From NCBI GenBank assembly GCA_026646875.1, contig JAPKHL010000021.1, forward strand, positions 1 to 32,259: a DNA stretch of 32,259 nt. Direction: 5' to 3'. Position numbers and translations under genes: made by a program. Positions 24,916 to 32,259 of this stretch are shown here, piece by piece. Below the pieces are notes generated by a model, which saw nothing but the letters and a program-made list of their open reading frames with translations, searched no databases and was not told the DNA's origin. Numbering within the stretch: the stretch's first letter is position 1; each line of letters opens with the position of its first letter. The stretch is from Rhodocyclaceae bacterium (lineage in GTDB: Bacteria; Pseudomonadota; Gammaproteobacteria; Burkholderiales; Rhodocyclaceae).

Positions 24916-24955
24916 TCAGAACAGGGCAAGACCTTCATCCTGCCAAGGAGCCGCC

Positions 24956-25936
24956 ATGTTCCCCCACTGCCCCCCCCTGCGCACCCTTCTTGCCGCCGCG
25001 GGTCTGCTGGCCGCGGCTCCGGCCTTCGCCGAGCCGGTACCGGTGCTGAATTTTCCCGTGCCTGGCCTGCCTTACTCGGCGAGCTATGGCGATTTTGTCT
25101 CCTATTCGATGCCGATCCTTGATTGGGCGTCCACCTCGACGGGCGGCACCCCGTACATGTTCAACACGGCCAACACCATTCAGGACGCGCTGGTGATCGG
25201 CACCGGCGCACAGACCAACAACCAGGATCTTGGCCTCGCCGGCACGGTGCAGGACGGTTTCGATTTTCCCAACCTGACCGGCAACGCCACCGGGGCCTTC
25301 TCCACGACCACCGCACCCGGTGGGCCGACCTGGAACGTTTCGTTGACGGCGTTGCGCGACTATCTGACCTTCGACGGCATCCAGCATGACATGGTCGCCT
25401 ACTTCAACAACAACCAGCGCGGACAGGTCTCGAACAACCTGTGGGCCTGGGCGGAGATCACCCTGACCGGCAGCGGCGGCAGCCAGACCTTCACGTTGCA
25501 GGACATCGGCTCGGGTTCGCCGATCGTGTTCGGCCATGGCGATTACGTGCTGAGCGGCGGTCCGGTCACCCTCTGCTTCAACACACCGTTCAACCTTGCC
25601 ACGCCGGCCAACCTGGTCCCCTGCGGTCCGGGCACCTTCAGCCATACCTTCGAACACAACCTCGGACAGAACGACGTCTCCTACGCCATCTTCTCCGAAC
25701 AGCTGAACGATCTGATCTGGTCGGACGATTTCAGCGAGATGCTGGTCCGCGTGGACTTCTCCGAGCTCAACAACGGCTTCGAAAACCTTTTCATCGGCGC
25801 GGCCTGCGTCGGCCCGAACGGCTGCCAGCCCGGGCAGGTACCGGAGCCGGGCGGGTTGGCGCTGTTCGGTGCCGGGCTGATCGGCCTGTTCGGACGCCTC
25901 GCGCTGCAGCGTCGCGCGCGCCGCCACGACGCCTGA
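24956..25936 (+). CDS. PEP-CTERM sorting domain protein (secreted)
   Basis: A 326-residue exported protein. Residues 1-23 form a signal peptide (LRTLLAAAGLLAAAPAFA). The central ~270 residues are rich in Asn, Thr, Gly and aromatic residues, typical of secreted beta-structured proteins. The C-terminus is a canonical PEP-CTERM signal: VPEPGGLALFGAGLIGLFG followed by a basic tail (LQRRARRHDA), which exosortase (EpsH/XrtA) cleaves during export of the protein to the matrix. No exosortase is in the window. Two CxxxxxC-like pairs (CVGPNGC) may form disulfides. ATG 24956 has AAGGAG upstream. It is controlled by a sigma-54 promoter. Confidence 0.92.
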   Translation: MFPHCPPLRTLLAAAGLLAAAPAFAEPVPVLNFPVPGLPYSASYGDFVSYSMPILDWASTSTGGTPYMFNTANTIQDALVIGTGAQTNNQDLGLAGTVQDGFDFPNLTGNATGAFSTTTAPGGPTWNVSLTALRDYLTFDGIQHDMVAYFNNNQRGQVSNNLWAWAEITLTGSGGSQTFTLQDIGSGSPIVFGHGDYVLSGGPVTLCFNTPFNLATPANLVPCGPGTFSHTFEHNLGQNDVSYAIFSEQLNDLIWSDDFSEMLVRVDFSELNNGFENLFIGAACVGPNGCQPGQVPEPGGLALFGAGLIGLFGRLALQRRARRHDA

Positions 25937-25957
25937 CGGCGGACGCGCCCGCCCGGT

Positions 25958-26911
25958 CTACAGGGGCAGGTCGACCTCGGCAAGGTAGATCGCGCTGCGC
26001 CCCTCGTGCGAGGAGTAGTAGCTGACACGCAGCAGTCCGGCATGCCAGTCCAGCCCGGGATAGCTGGTATCGCCGCCGGAAGGCAGCGCCAGGCATTCGT
26101 GCAGCCGGCCGCTCGCCGCATCCACCCAGCACAGCGCAGTCCGCTCGCCGCCGTCGAGCAGGCGTACGCCGGCCAGCAGGCGGCCATCCGGGAGGGCAAT
26201 CATGTGCGGTCCGCCGATCCGCCTGCCGCAGTCCAGCCAGTGCCAGTCCTCATAGGGCGCAACGGCACGGCCGAACAGCGCGTTGCCGGGGTCGCGGCGC
26301 AGCAGGCAATACGCCGTGCCGCCGGCGTCGAAGACGATGGCGCTTTCGTTGGGGTTGCCCTCGGCGACCAGCGGGTCCCGCACGCACTCGAAGGGACCGT
26401 CGTCGACGCTGCGGTAGAGCCGGGCGTGCATCGCCCATTCGCCGGGGGCCGGGTAATCGGTCCGGTAGGCCACGCCGAGGCTGGTGCGGCCATGCCGGGT
26501 GATGCGCCACAGCCAGTCGCCCGGCGCGGCCAGCGGTTGCGCCTCGCCCCACGCCAGGCCGTCCGTCGAGTACCAGCAGCAGGTCTGGTGGGTTTCCCCG
26601 TCGGCCTGCGCGGCGGCGGCAAGCAGCATGAAGCGTCCGTCGGCGAGCGCGTACAGCTTCGGATCGCGAAGGTCCTCGCCGGCGCGGGCGATGCACGCGG
26701 CCGGCCGCCACCGTGCGCCGTCGGTGGAGACCAGCAGGCGCAGCACGCCGTCGTCGCTCAGGTGCTCGCTGGCCTCGCGGAAGGCGCACCACCAGGCGCC
26801 CCGGTGTCGCAGCAGGTCGGTGAACGCATTGTGGCGCCCGGCCGACCAGATGCAGCGGACTCCGCGCAATCGGAGGACGGGAAACGCAGCATTCCCGGTG
26901 GCAGGCGACAC
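25958..26911 (-). CDS. Asp-box (sialidase/BNR-like) beta-propeller protein
   Basis: A 317-residue protein with repeated beta-propeller-like strands resembling the sialidase/BNR and GH43-like superfamilies. Asp-box-like turns are VSTDGARWRP and YSTDGLAWGE, and further repeats include AIVFDAGGTAYCLLRRD and MIALPDGRLLAGVRLLDGG. No signal peptide is seen. No ATG is available at the start; GTG 26911 has GAGG at the right spacing and lies ten bases after the response-regulator stop, so I chose it. Co-transcription with a diguanylate cyclase suggests a role in surface polysaccharide, but that is a guess. Enzyme activity is not assured. Confidence 0.75.
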   Translation of the reverse strand: MSPATGNAAFPVLRLRGVRCIWSAGRHNAFTDLLRHRGAWWCAFREASEHLSDDGVLRLLVSTDGARWRPAACIARAGEDLRDPKLYALADGRFMLLAAAAQADGETHQTCCWYSTDGLAWGEAQPLAAPGDWLWRITRHGRTSLGVAYRTDYPAPGEWAMHARLYRSVDDGPFECVRDPLVAEGNPNESAIVFDAGGTAYCLLRRDPGNALFGRAVAPYEDWHWLDCGRRIGGPHMIALPDGRLLAGVRLLDGGERTALCWVDAASGRLHECLALPSGGDTSYPGLDWHAGLLRVSYYSSHEGRSAIYLAEVDLPL

Positions 26912-26921
26912 GGTGACCGCC

Positions 26922-27857
26922 TCAGTCGTCGACCAGGGCACGGTTGCGCCCGGTTTCCTTGACCCGGTAGAGGCGTTCGTCGGCCAGCCGGAACACCGGC
27001 GCGAGCTCGCCAGCGGCTGGCGTGCGGCAGGCGCCGCCGACGGAGATGGTGACCACGCCGTAGCCGGTATTGAGCGCGTGTGGAATGGCCAGTCCCTGGA
27101 CGGCGGTGAGCAGGCGCGTGGACAGTTCGGCCAGGAGGGCTGGCGTGGCATCGGGGACGATCACGGCGAATTCCTCGCCGCCGTAGCGTGCGGCGAAGGC
27201 ACCGGGCAAGGCGTGCTCCGGCGCCTCGACGGTGGCCGCGAGGGCACCGGCGATGGCACGCAGGCAGTCGTCGCCGACGAGGTGGCCGTAGTGGTCGTTG
27301 TATTTCTTGAAATGATCGACATCGATCATCAGCAGGCCCAGGCTGCGCCCCGCCTGCACCGCCGCATACCAGGCGGCATCGGTTTCGAGATCCATGCTGC
27401 GCCGGTTGCGCAGGCCGGTCAGGCCGTCGCGGCTGGCGGTCTCGGCCAGCTTGCGGTTGGCCATGGCCAGCCGCCGGCGCAGCTCGGCGATCCGCGAGAG
27501 GGCCTTCATCTTGGCCTGGAGGACGGCTTCCGGCACGCTCTTGGCGAGGAAATCGTCGCCGCCGGCCTCGATCGCGGTGACGAGATTCTCCGGCGTGTCC
27601 GAGGCGGTGAGGAAGAGGATGGGCGTCCACGCCCACTCCCGGGTGGCCTCGTAGGCGCGGATCCGGTTGGTGGCCTCGAAGCCGTTCATGACCGGCATCT
27701 CGATGTCCATCAGAACGAGGTCCGGCTGCCATTCGCGGTAGGCATCGACGGCGATCTGGCCGTTGGCGGCGATCCGTACCTCATAACCGAATGCACTCAG
27801 GCGGGCGGCCATCACGGCGGCGACCGTGCGGGTATCTTCGACGAGCAGGATTTTCAT
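26922..27857 (-). CDS. Response regulator with GGDEF domain (diguanylate cyclase)
   Basis: A 311-residue cytoplasmic protein with an N-terminal receiver domain (residues 1-~120; acidic VED pocket, phospho-acceptor Asp51 in LVLMDIEMPVMNG, conserved Thr in LFLTASD and Lys in FLAKSV) and a C-terminal GGDEF domain (~150-305). The catalytic core is intact: MIDVDHFKKYNDHYGHLVGD and RYGGEEF. No RxxD inhibitory site stands five residues before GGEEF. Phosphorylation should therefore switch on c-di-GMP synthesis. No histidine kinase lies next to it. It begins 76 bp after ybiB and is followed ten bases later by the Asp-box gene. Confidence 0.95.
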   Translation of the reverse strand: MKILLVEDTRTVAAVMAARLSAFGYEVRIAANGQIAVDAYREWQPDLVLMDIEMPVMNGFEATNRIRAYEATREWAWTPILFLTASDTPENLVTAIEAGGDDFLAKSVPEAVLQAKMKALSRIAELRRRLAMANRKLAETASRDGLTGLRNRRSMDLETDAAWYAAVQAGRSLGLLMIDVDHFKKYNDHYGHLVGDDCLRAIAGALAATVEAPEHALPGAFAARYGGEEFAVIVPDATPALLAELSTRLLTAVQGLAIPHALNTGYGVVTISVGGACRTPAAGELAPVFRLADERLYRVKETGRNRALVDD

Positions 27858-27933
27858 GGCGGAGCGCGGAACGACGGCGATCGGTGGCAACCGCCACAAG
27901 ATAGCGCAGTCCGCGCGGCCGCGGAAATTTTTC

Positions 27934-28926
27934 TCAGGCGACGGCCAGGGCGTTGCTTTCGACGGCGACGATGGCCTTGGCCTGGTTGAAATCGTCGGCA
28001 TAACCGCTGGCGAACAGGCAGCAGGCCAGCTGGTTGGCCAGCGGCAGCGGCAGCGGGCAGTCGCCCTGCAGGACACGGCGCATCCAGGCCGCCGTGCTTG
28101 CCGCGTCGCACCCCTCGGGAAGCTGCGGCAGCGCTTTCAGGCTGTCGTGCTCGGCTTCGAAGAGAACCTCGCAGCTGCCGCCGTGCAGGTATTCGATGCG
28201 CGGACGGCGGCGCGGGTTGGCATAGGGCTCGCCCTCGGTGCCGCGCAGCAGCAGCGCGTGCGCGGCGGCAGCGCCGAGCACGTTGCGCATGGTGTCGAGG
28301 TAATCGGGGTGCGTCGCGGCGGCAAGCAGAACCCCTTCGCCCCGGAAGGGGTCGAGCATCTTGACCAGGCTGTGCGCGCTGTTGCGCAGGCCGGTCCGGC
28401 TACGCAGCGCCAGCTGGTCGTTGAGCCCCGGCGAGAGGACCGAGAGCGGCACCACGGCCAGCCCGTGCTCGTCCACCGCGTGCTGGGCCTGTGCGAGCGT
28501 GGTGCAGGGCAGCAGCTCCGGCTGGCCGAACTCGCGGAAGATCTGTGCGCTGGTGACGCGTCCATACCCCTCGATCAGGCCATGCACCAGGACCGGAACG
28601 CCAAAGCGCTGCAGCAGGAGAGCGAGCAGCGGGGTCAGGTTGGCGCTCTTGCGCGCACCGTTGTAGGACGGAATGACGATCGGCCGCGGCCGGCCCGACG
28701 GCCGGTGCAGGGCGTGCACGCGCTCGCTGGCGGCGGCGAGGAAGCCGGTCATTTCCTCGTCGCTCTCGCCCTTCATGCGCAGGGCAATGACGAGGGCCCC
28801 GAGTTCGAGATCGGGCACGCCGCCGTCGAGCATCGCCGCGTACAGCTGCCGCGCCTCCTCGCGCGTCAGGTCGCGCGCGCCCTCGGCGCCGCGTCCGATT
28901 TCCCGAAGGCACTGTGCGTAATTCAT
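27934..28926 (-). CDS. ybiB: YbiB family protein (glycosyltransferase/phosphoribosyltransferase-like, DNA-binding)
   Basis: A 330-residue protein of the YbiB/TrpD2 family, related to anthranilate phosphoribosyltransferase in fold; E. coli YbiB binds nucleic acid, is LexA-controlled and has no known enzymatic activity. The N-terminal helical domain (REIGRGAEGARDLTREEARQ, LGALVIALRMKGES) and the core VIPSYNGARKSANLTPLLAL and SLVKMLDPF fit the family. ATG 28926 follows nasA after 28 bp, so it is co-transcribed with the nitrate reductase gene, an arrangement known from other Rhodocyclales. Confidence 0.9.
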   Translation of the reverse strand: MNYAQCLREIGRGAEGARDLTREEARQLYAAMLDGGVPDLELGALVIALRMKGESDEEMTGFLAAASERVHALHRPSGRPRPIVIPSYNGARKSANLTPLLALLLQRFGVPVLVHGLIEGYGRVTSAQIFREFGQPELLPCTTLAQAQHAVDEHGLAVVPLSVLSPGLNDQLALRSRTGLRNSAHSLVKMLDPFRGEGVLLAAATHPDYLDTMRNVLGAAAAHALLLRGTEGEPYANPRRRPRIEYLHGGSCEVLFEAEHDSLKALPQLPEGCDAASTAAWMRRVLQGDCPLPLPLANQLACCLFASGYADDFNQAKAIVAVESNALAVA

Positions 28927-28954
28927 GAGTCTCTTCCTTGTCGTTGTCGGGCGA

Positions 28955-31660
28955 TCAGGCGGCGCTGAGCAATTGCCTGAGTTCAGGCACGCAGGCGCCG
29001 CAAAAGGTTCCGCATTTCAGGCGCGCCTGCAGGGTCTCGAGCTGCGCGCCCGGTGTCGCGGCGAGGGTACCGCGGATCTGGGCCTCGCTCACGTCGGCGC
29101 ACTTGCAGACCACTGGCGAGCGCTCGGGCAGCGCGGCGGGTGGCTGCGCCAGCGGCGCCAGCGCCCAGCGCGTCAGCGCGGGATCGGGGGTGCCGGCCGA
29201 GAGGGCCTCGCGCAGCCAGCCGGCAGCCTGGACCTCGCCGGCCAGACGCACGCCGTGCAGGATACCGCCCGGCGCGATGGCGCGCTTGCTGATCGCGCGC
29301 TGGGGGTCGGCGAGGACGATCGCTGCCGGATCGTCGAGCGCGAAACACGCGTCGATTTCGGCCAGCACGTCGTCCTGCAGCGGCTCGGCGAGTGCCGCCC
29401 GCAGGACGACCGCGCCGGCGCCGCTGCCGTACAGTCCGAGCGTGGCATGGGGAAAGCGTGGCAACAGGGCGCGGGCGCGCTCGGCAAAGGCCATCGTGGC
29501 GGCGGCATCCTCGCCGCGACGAATGACCACCAGCGGCCAGGGCAGGTCGACCCGCTCGACCGAGACGGCCGCGTGCTTGAGCTCGGGTTGCCGCGACTGC
29601 GGATCGACGGCGTCGAGGGTCAGGGCATTGACCCCGGGGCTGTTCATGAAGCGCTCGCCCCAGTGCATCGGCAGCCAGGCGACGCCGGGTGCCAGTCCAC
29701 GGTCGGCGCCGACGCGCAGGACGATGCTGGCGCGCGCGCTGGAGAGCGTGACCAGATCGCCGTCGCTGAGACCGCGCGCCTGCATGTCGCCGGGGTGCAG
29801 GGAGAGCAGCGCTTCGGCATCGAGCTTGAACAGGTGGGGCACGTTGCCGGTGCGGCTCATGCCGTGCCACTGGTCGCGCAGACGGCCGGAAAGCAGGCTG
29901 AGCGGCCGCCGGGCGTCGGGGACTTCGGCCGGCGGGCGGGCCTCAACCGGGACGAAGCGTGCACGGCCGTCCGCCGTCGGGAACACACCATCGGCGTAGA
30001 GGCGTGCCGTCCCCCGGGTCGCGCCGGCCGGGAAGGGCCATTGCTGCGGGCCGTCCCGTTCGAGCAGCGCGTAGCTCAAGCCGCCGATGTCCAGATCGCG
30101 GCCGCGGGTGCTTTCGCGGTGCTCGGCAAAGATGGCCTCGGGCCCGCTGTAGGCAAACAGCGCGGAGGTCTGCGGTCGCCCCAAGCGCGGCGCCAGCCGG
30201 CGTGCGAAATCGGCGGCGATCTCCCAGTCGTGGCGGGCCTCGCCGGGCTTGCCGACGGCGGCCCGGACGCGTGTGATGCGCCGTTCGGAGTTGGTCACCG
30301 TTCCCTCCTTCTCCCCCCAGGTGGTGGCGGGCAGCAGCAGGTCCGCATAGTCGGCCGTCTCGGTGCCGGCGAACGCCTCCTGCAGGACGACGAATTCGGC
30401 GGCGCGCAGCGCGGCCCGCAGGGCGCCCTGGTCGGGCATCGAGTGGGCCGGGTTGGTACAGGCGATCCAGACCGCCTTGATCTCGCCGCGCCGCACGGCG
30501 GAAAACAGCTCGACGGCGCTCTTCCCCGGCGTGGACGGCAGCGCCGGAACGCCCCACAGCCGGGCAACATCCTCCCGATGCGCGGGGTTGGCGGGGTCGC
30601 GGTGCCCTGGCAGGAGCGTTGCGAGTGCACCGGTCTCGCGGCCGCCCATGGCATTCGGCTGGCCGGTCAGCGAGAACGGACCGGCACCGGGACGACCGAT
30701 CTGTCCGCTGGCAAGGTGCAGGTCGATCAGGGCAATGTTGTTGGCACTACCTTGAACCGACTGGTTGAGCCCCTGGCAGTAGAGGGAAAGCGCTGCGCGT
30801 GCGCCGCCGAACCAGCGCGCCGCCCGCACGATGTCGTCGGCCGGCACGCCGCAGCGTTCGGCCGCCAGCGCTGGAGAATGCGCGGCGACGAGCGCCTCGA
30901 TCGCAGCGAATCCGTGGGTGTGGCGGGCGATGTAGTCGCGGTCGATCAGATCCTCGGCGATCAGCACGTGCAACATCGCGTTGAACAGCACGATGTCGGT
31001 CCCCGGCCGCACGGGCAGGTGGAGGTCGGCAATCGCGGCGGTTTCGCTGCGGCGCGGGTCGATGACAACGATCCTCAGTTGCGGATTGTCCGCCCGGGCA
31101 TCCTCGATGCGGCGAAACAGGATCGGATGGGCCAGCGCCGGGTTGGCGCCGGCGATCAGCAGGCAATCGCTGGCGCCGATGTCGTCGTAGCAGCATGGCG
31201 GCGCGTCGGCGCCGAGGGTCTGCTTGTAGCCGACCACCGCCGATGACATGCAGAGCCGCGAATTGCTGTCGATGTTGTTGGTCCCGACCAGGCCCCGGGC
31301 AAGCTTGTTGAAGACGTGATAATCCTCGCTGAGCAGCTGGCCGGAAACGTAGAAGGCGACGCTGTCCGGGCCGTGCCGCTGAATGATCCCGGCGAAACGC
31401 TCGGCGGCGTGCTCGAGTGCCGTGTCCCAGCCGACACGGACCGGCGCGCTGTCGCGCGCGCCGCGCAGTGCGGGATGCAGCAGGCGGCGCTCGCCCAGCG
31501 TCGTGCGGTGCAAGGCCGCGCCCTTGGTGCAGAGCCGACCGCGGTTGGCAGGGTGATCCGGATCGCCCTGGACGGCGACGATGCGCTCGTCCTCGCTATC
31601 GATCAGTACGCCGCAGCCGACGCCGCAGTAACAGCAGGTGGATCGGGTTTGTCTTTTCAT
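28955..31660 (-). CDS. nasA: Assimilatory nitrate reductase catalytic subunit NasA with C-terminal [2Fe-2S] domain
   Basis: A 901-residue molybdenum enzyme that reduces nitrate to nitrite in the cytoplasm. The N-terminal [4Fe-4S] motif is STCCYCGVGCGV ... GRLCTKGAAL (C-x2-C-x3-C-x~27-C), followed by the bis-MGD domains; AGANPALAHPILFRRI and SGQLLSEDYHVFNKLARG are family landmarks, and the Mo region is around NIDSNSRLCMSSAV with the likely Cys. Near the end a BFD-like [2Fe-2S] domain carries CKCADVSEAQI and CGTFCGACVPEL. The 5' side has a sigma-54 promoter and an NtrC site. ATG 31660 is preceded by CAGGAG. No separate FAD/NADH subunit gene is in the window, so the electron donor is open. Confidence 0.95.
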   Translation of the reverse strand: MKRQTRSTCCYCGVGCGVLIDSEDERIVAVQGDPDHPANRGRLCTKGAALHRTTLGERRLLHPALRGARDSAPVRVGWDTALEHAAERFAGIIQRHGPDSVAFYVSGQLLSEDYHVFNKLARGLVGTNNIDSNSRLCMSSAVVGYKQTLGADAPPCCYDDIGASDCLLIAGANPALAHPILFRRIEDARADNPQLRIVVIDPRRSETAAIADLHLPVRPGTDIVLFNAMLHVLIAEDLIDRDYIARHTHGFAAIEALVAAHSPALAAERCGVPADDIVRAARWFGGARAALSLYCQGLNQSVQGSANNIALIDLHLASGQIGRPGAGPFSLTGQPNAMGGRETGALATLLPGHRDPANPAHREDVARLWGVPALPSTPGKSAVELFSAVRRGEIKAVWIACTNPAHSMPDQGALRAALRAAEFVVLQEAFAGTETADYADLLLPATTWGEKEGTVTNSERRITRVRAAVGKPGEARHDWEIAADFARRLAPRLGRPQTSALFAYSGPEAIFAEHRESTRGRDLDIGGLSYALLERDGPQQWPFPAGATRGTARLYADGVFPTADGRARFVPVEARPPAEVPDARRPLSLLSGRLRDQWHGMSRTGNVPHLFKLDAEALLSLHPGDMQARGLSDGDLVTLSSARASIVLRVGADRGLAPGVAWLPMHWGERFMNSPGVNALTLDAVDPQSRQPELKHAAVSVERVDLPWPLVVIRRGEDAAATMAFAERARALLPRFPHATLGLYGSGAGAVVLRAALAEPLQDDVLAEIDACFALDDPAAIVLADPQRAISKRAIAPGGILHGVRLAGEVQAAGWLREALSAGTPDPALTRWALAPLAQPPAALPERSPVVCKCADVSEAQIRGTLAATPGAQLETLQARLKCGTFCGACVPELRQLLSAA

Positions 31661-31687
31661 GGCATGGTCGCTCCTGTCGCAGTCTCA

Positions 31688-31702
31688 GCAACAGGCATGC
31701 CA
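31688..31702 (-). promoter_or_regulatory. Sigma-54 promoter of nasA-ybiB
   Basis: Read leftward: TGGCATG-CCTG-TTGC, with the consensus GG and GC 12 bases apart and one difference from TGGCACG. The predicted start lies near 31676, about 16 nt before the ATG, leaving room for the CAGGAG ribosome site. Confidence 0.85.
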
Positions 31703-31764
31703 GGGGCAAAGGCTCCCAATGACAGGGGTTTGGCGGCAGGTTGACGGTCCGGGGCCGGGGCGCC

Positions 31765-31781
31765 CGCATCAGGATGGTGCG
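31765..31781 (-). promoter_or_regulatory. NtrC-type activator site upstream of nasA
   Basis: Read leftward: CGCACCA-TCC-TGATGCG, close to the TGCACCA-N3-TGGTGCA NtrC dyad. It is centred about 97 bp before the predicted sigma-54 start, the same architecture as upstream of nirB. It lies just downstream of sspB, in the 167-bp gap between sspB and nasA. Confidence 0.7.
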
Positions 31782-31827
31782 ATGCGGCGCGCGCGGCGCT
31801 TCATCGCGGGGCGTGCTCCGGCGCGGC

Positions 31828-32259
31828 TTACTTGACGCGCTGCAGACGCGGCCGTCCGCCGGGAGCGGCGGGGGGAGCCGGCGGCTCGGGCGGCACCGGG
31901 GCGCTGCCGGCATCCTCGCCGCCGCCGCTGTCGGTCGTGGCGGGTGCATCCTGCGCCTCGCCGCTGTGGATTTCCGGTTCGAAGGCCATGCCGGCGCCGT
32001 TCTCGCGGGCGTAGATGGCCGCCACGTTGCCGATCGGCACCAGCAGATCGCGGGCCACGCCACCGAAACGTGCCTGGAAGGTGATCTGGTCGTTGCCGAT
32101 CTGCAGGCGGTTGGTGGCATCGTAGCCGACATTCAGGACGATCTGTCCGTCCTGGACGAATTCGCGCGGCACGCGCGTGCGCTCGTCGACGGCCACCGCG
32201 ATGTAGGGCGTGAAGCCGTTGTCGCAGCACCATTCGTGAATGGCGCGGATGAGATAGGG
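31828..32259 (-). CDS. sspB: ClpXP protease specificity-enhancing factor SspB (3' part, 5' end outside window)
   Basis: Adaptor that binds ssrA-tagged proteins and delivers them to ClpXP. About 143 residues are visible. The frame opens at the window edge with PYLIRAIHEWCCDNGFTPYI, the family start region, and continues with NVGYDATNRLQIGNDQITFQ and ARFGGVARDLLVPI, the ssrA-tag binding core. A long acidic Pro/Gly-rich linker follows, and the protein ends in GRPRLQRVK, resembling the C-terminal XB motif that tethers SspB to ClpX. SspA normally lies upstream, beyond the window. The nasA promoter region follows. Confidence 0.95.
   Translation of the reverse strand, partial: PYLIRAIHEWCCDNGFTPYIAVAVDERTRVPREFVQDGQIVLNVGYDATNRLQIGNDQITFQARFGGVARDLLVPIGNVAAIYARENGAGMAFEPEIHSGEAQDAPATTDSGGGEDAGSAPVPPEPPAPPAAPGGRPRLQRVK

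Noticed and set aside
28925..31246. A 773-codon rightward frame antisense to nasA
   Set aside because: It is a GC-rich coding shadow of nasA; no family motif or plausible start is visible.

Overview
The window looks like chromosomal DNA of a betaproteobacterium, most likely of the Rhodocyclales. Pointers are the high GC content over most of its length, the PEP-CTERM protein with a sigma-54 promoter, and the nasA-ybiB and nirB-nirD-narK nitrate genes. The first ~3 kb has visibly lower GC and ends in a short copy of what looks like the 3' end of a tmRNA or tRNA gene (3052-3083) followed by a strong terminator. I read that as the edge of an integrated metal-resistance island.

Layout. (1) 1-2880: 3' end of a CzcA/CusA-type RND pump, a small histidine-containing periplasmic protein, a Gly/His-rich double zinc-ribbon protein and an lspA copy. 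(2) 3339-4414: a DUF1778/GNAT toxin-antitoxin pair with a third small Cys-containing gene. (3) 4591-7207: a flavin reductase-like protein, then a leftward SOS operon (small zinc-ribbon protein, umuD, umuC) behind a perfect LexA box. (4) 7314-9377: housekeeping run yciB, YciI-like, BolA-like and a periplasmic parvulin. (5) 9475-12694, leftward: tRNA-Met(CAU), an FHA protein with a degenerate cyclase domain, trmO, a PACE-type efflux protein and tpx. (6) 12771-18971, leftward: sirohydrochlorin chelatase-like protein, a PP2C-kinase fusion, narK, nirD and nirB. (7) 19237-24759: bacteriohemerythrin, a NIT-PAS-GGDEF-EAL protein and a chemoreceptor. (8) 24818-25936: PEP-CTERM protein. (9) 25958-31660, leftward: an Asp-box protein, a response regulator-diguanylate cyclase, ybiB and nasA; then the 3' part of sspB.

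The central theme is nitrate assimilation. NarK imports nitrate or nitrite, NasA reduces nitrate, NirBD reduces nitrite to ammonium with siroheme, and the CbiX/SirB-like chelatase may supply that siroheme. Both nasA and nirB have a -24/-12 (sigma-54) promoter with an NtrC-type dyad centred about 86-97 bp upstream of the predicted start, so the two separated operons should respond together to nitrogen limitation. A NIT-domain c-di-GMP protein, a PP2C-kinase fusion and an FHA protein lie nearby and suggest signalling layers tied to nitrate, but that link is inference. A second sigma-54 system, with a different upstream dyad, drives the PEP-CTERM gene.

I found no insertion sequence, integrase, CRISPR array or rRNA. 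Several very long open frames antisense to the high-GC genes are coding shadows.
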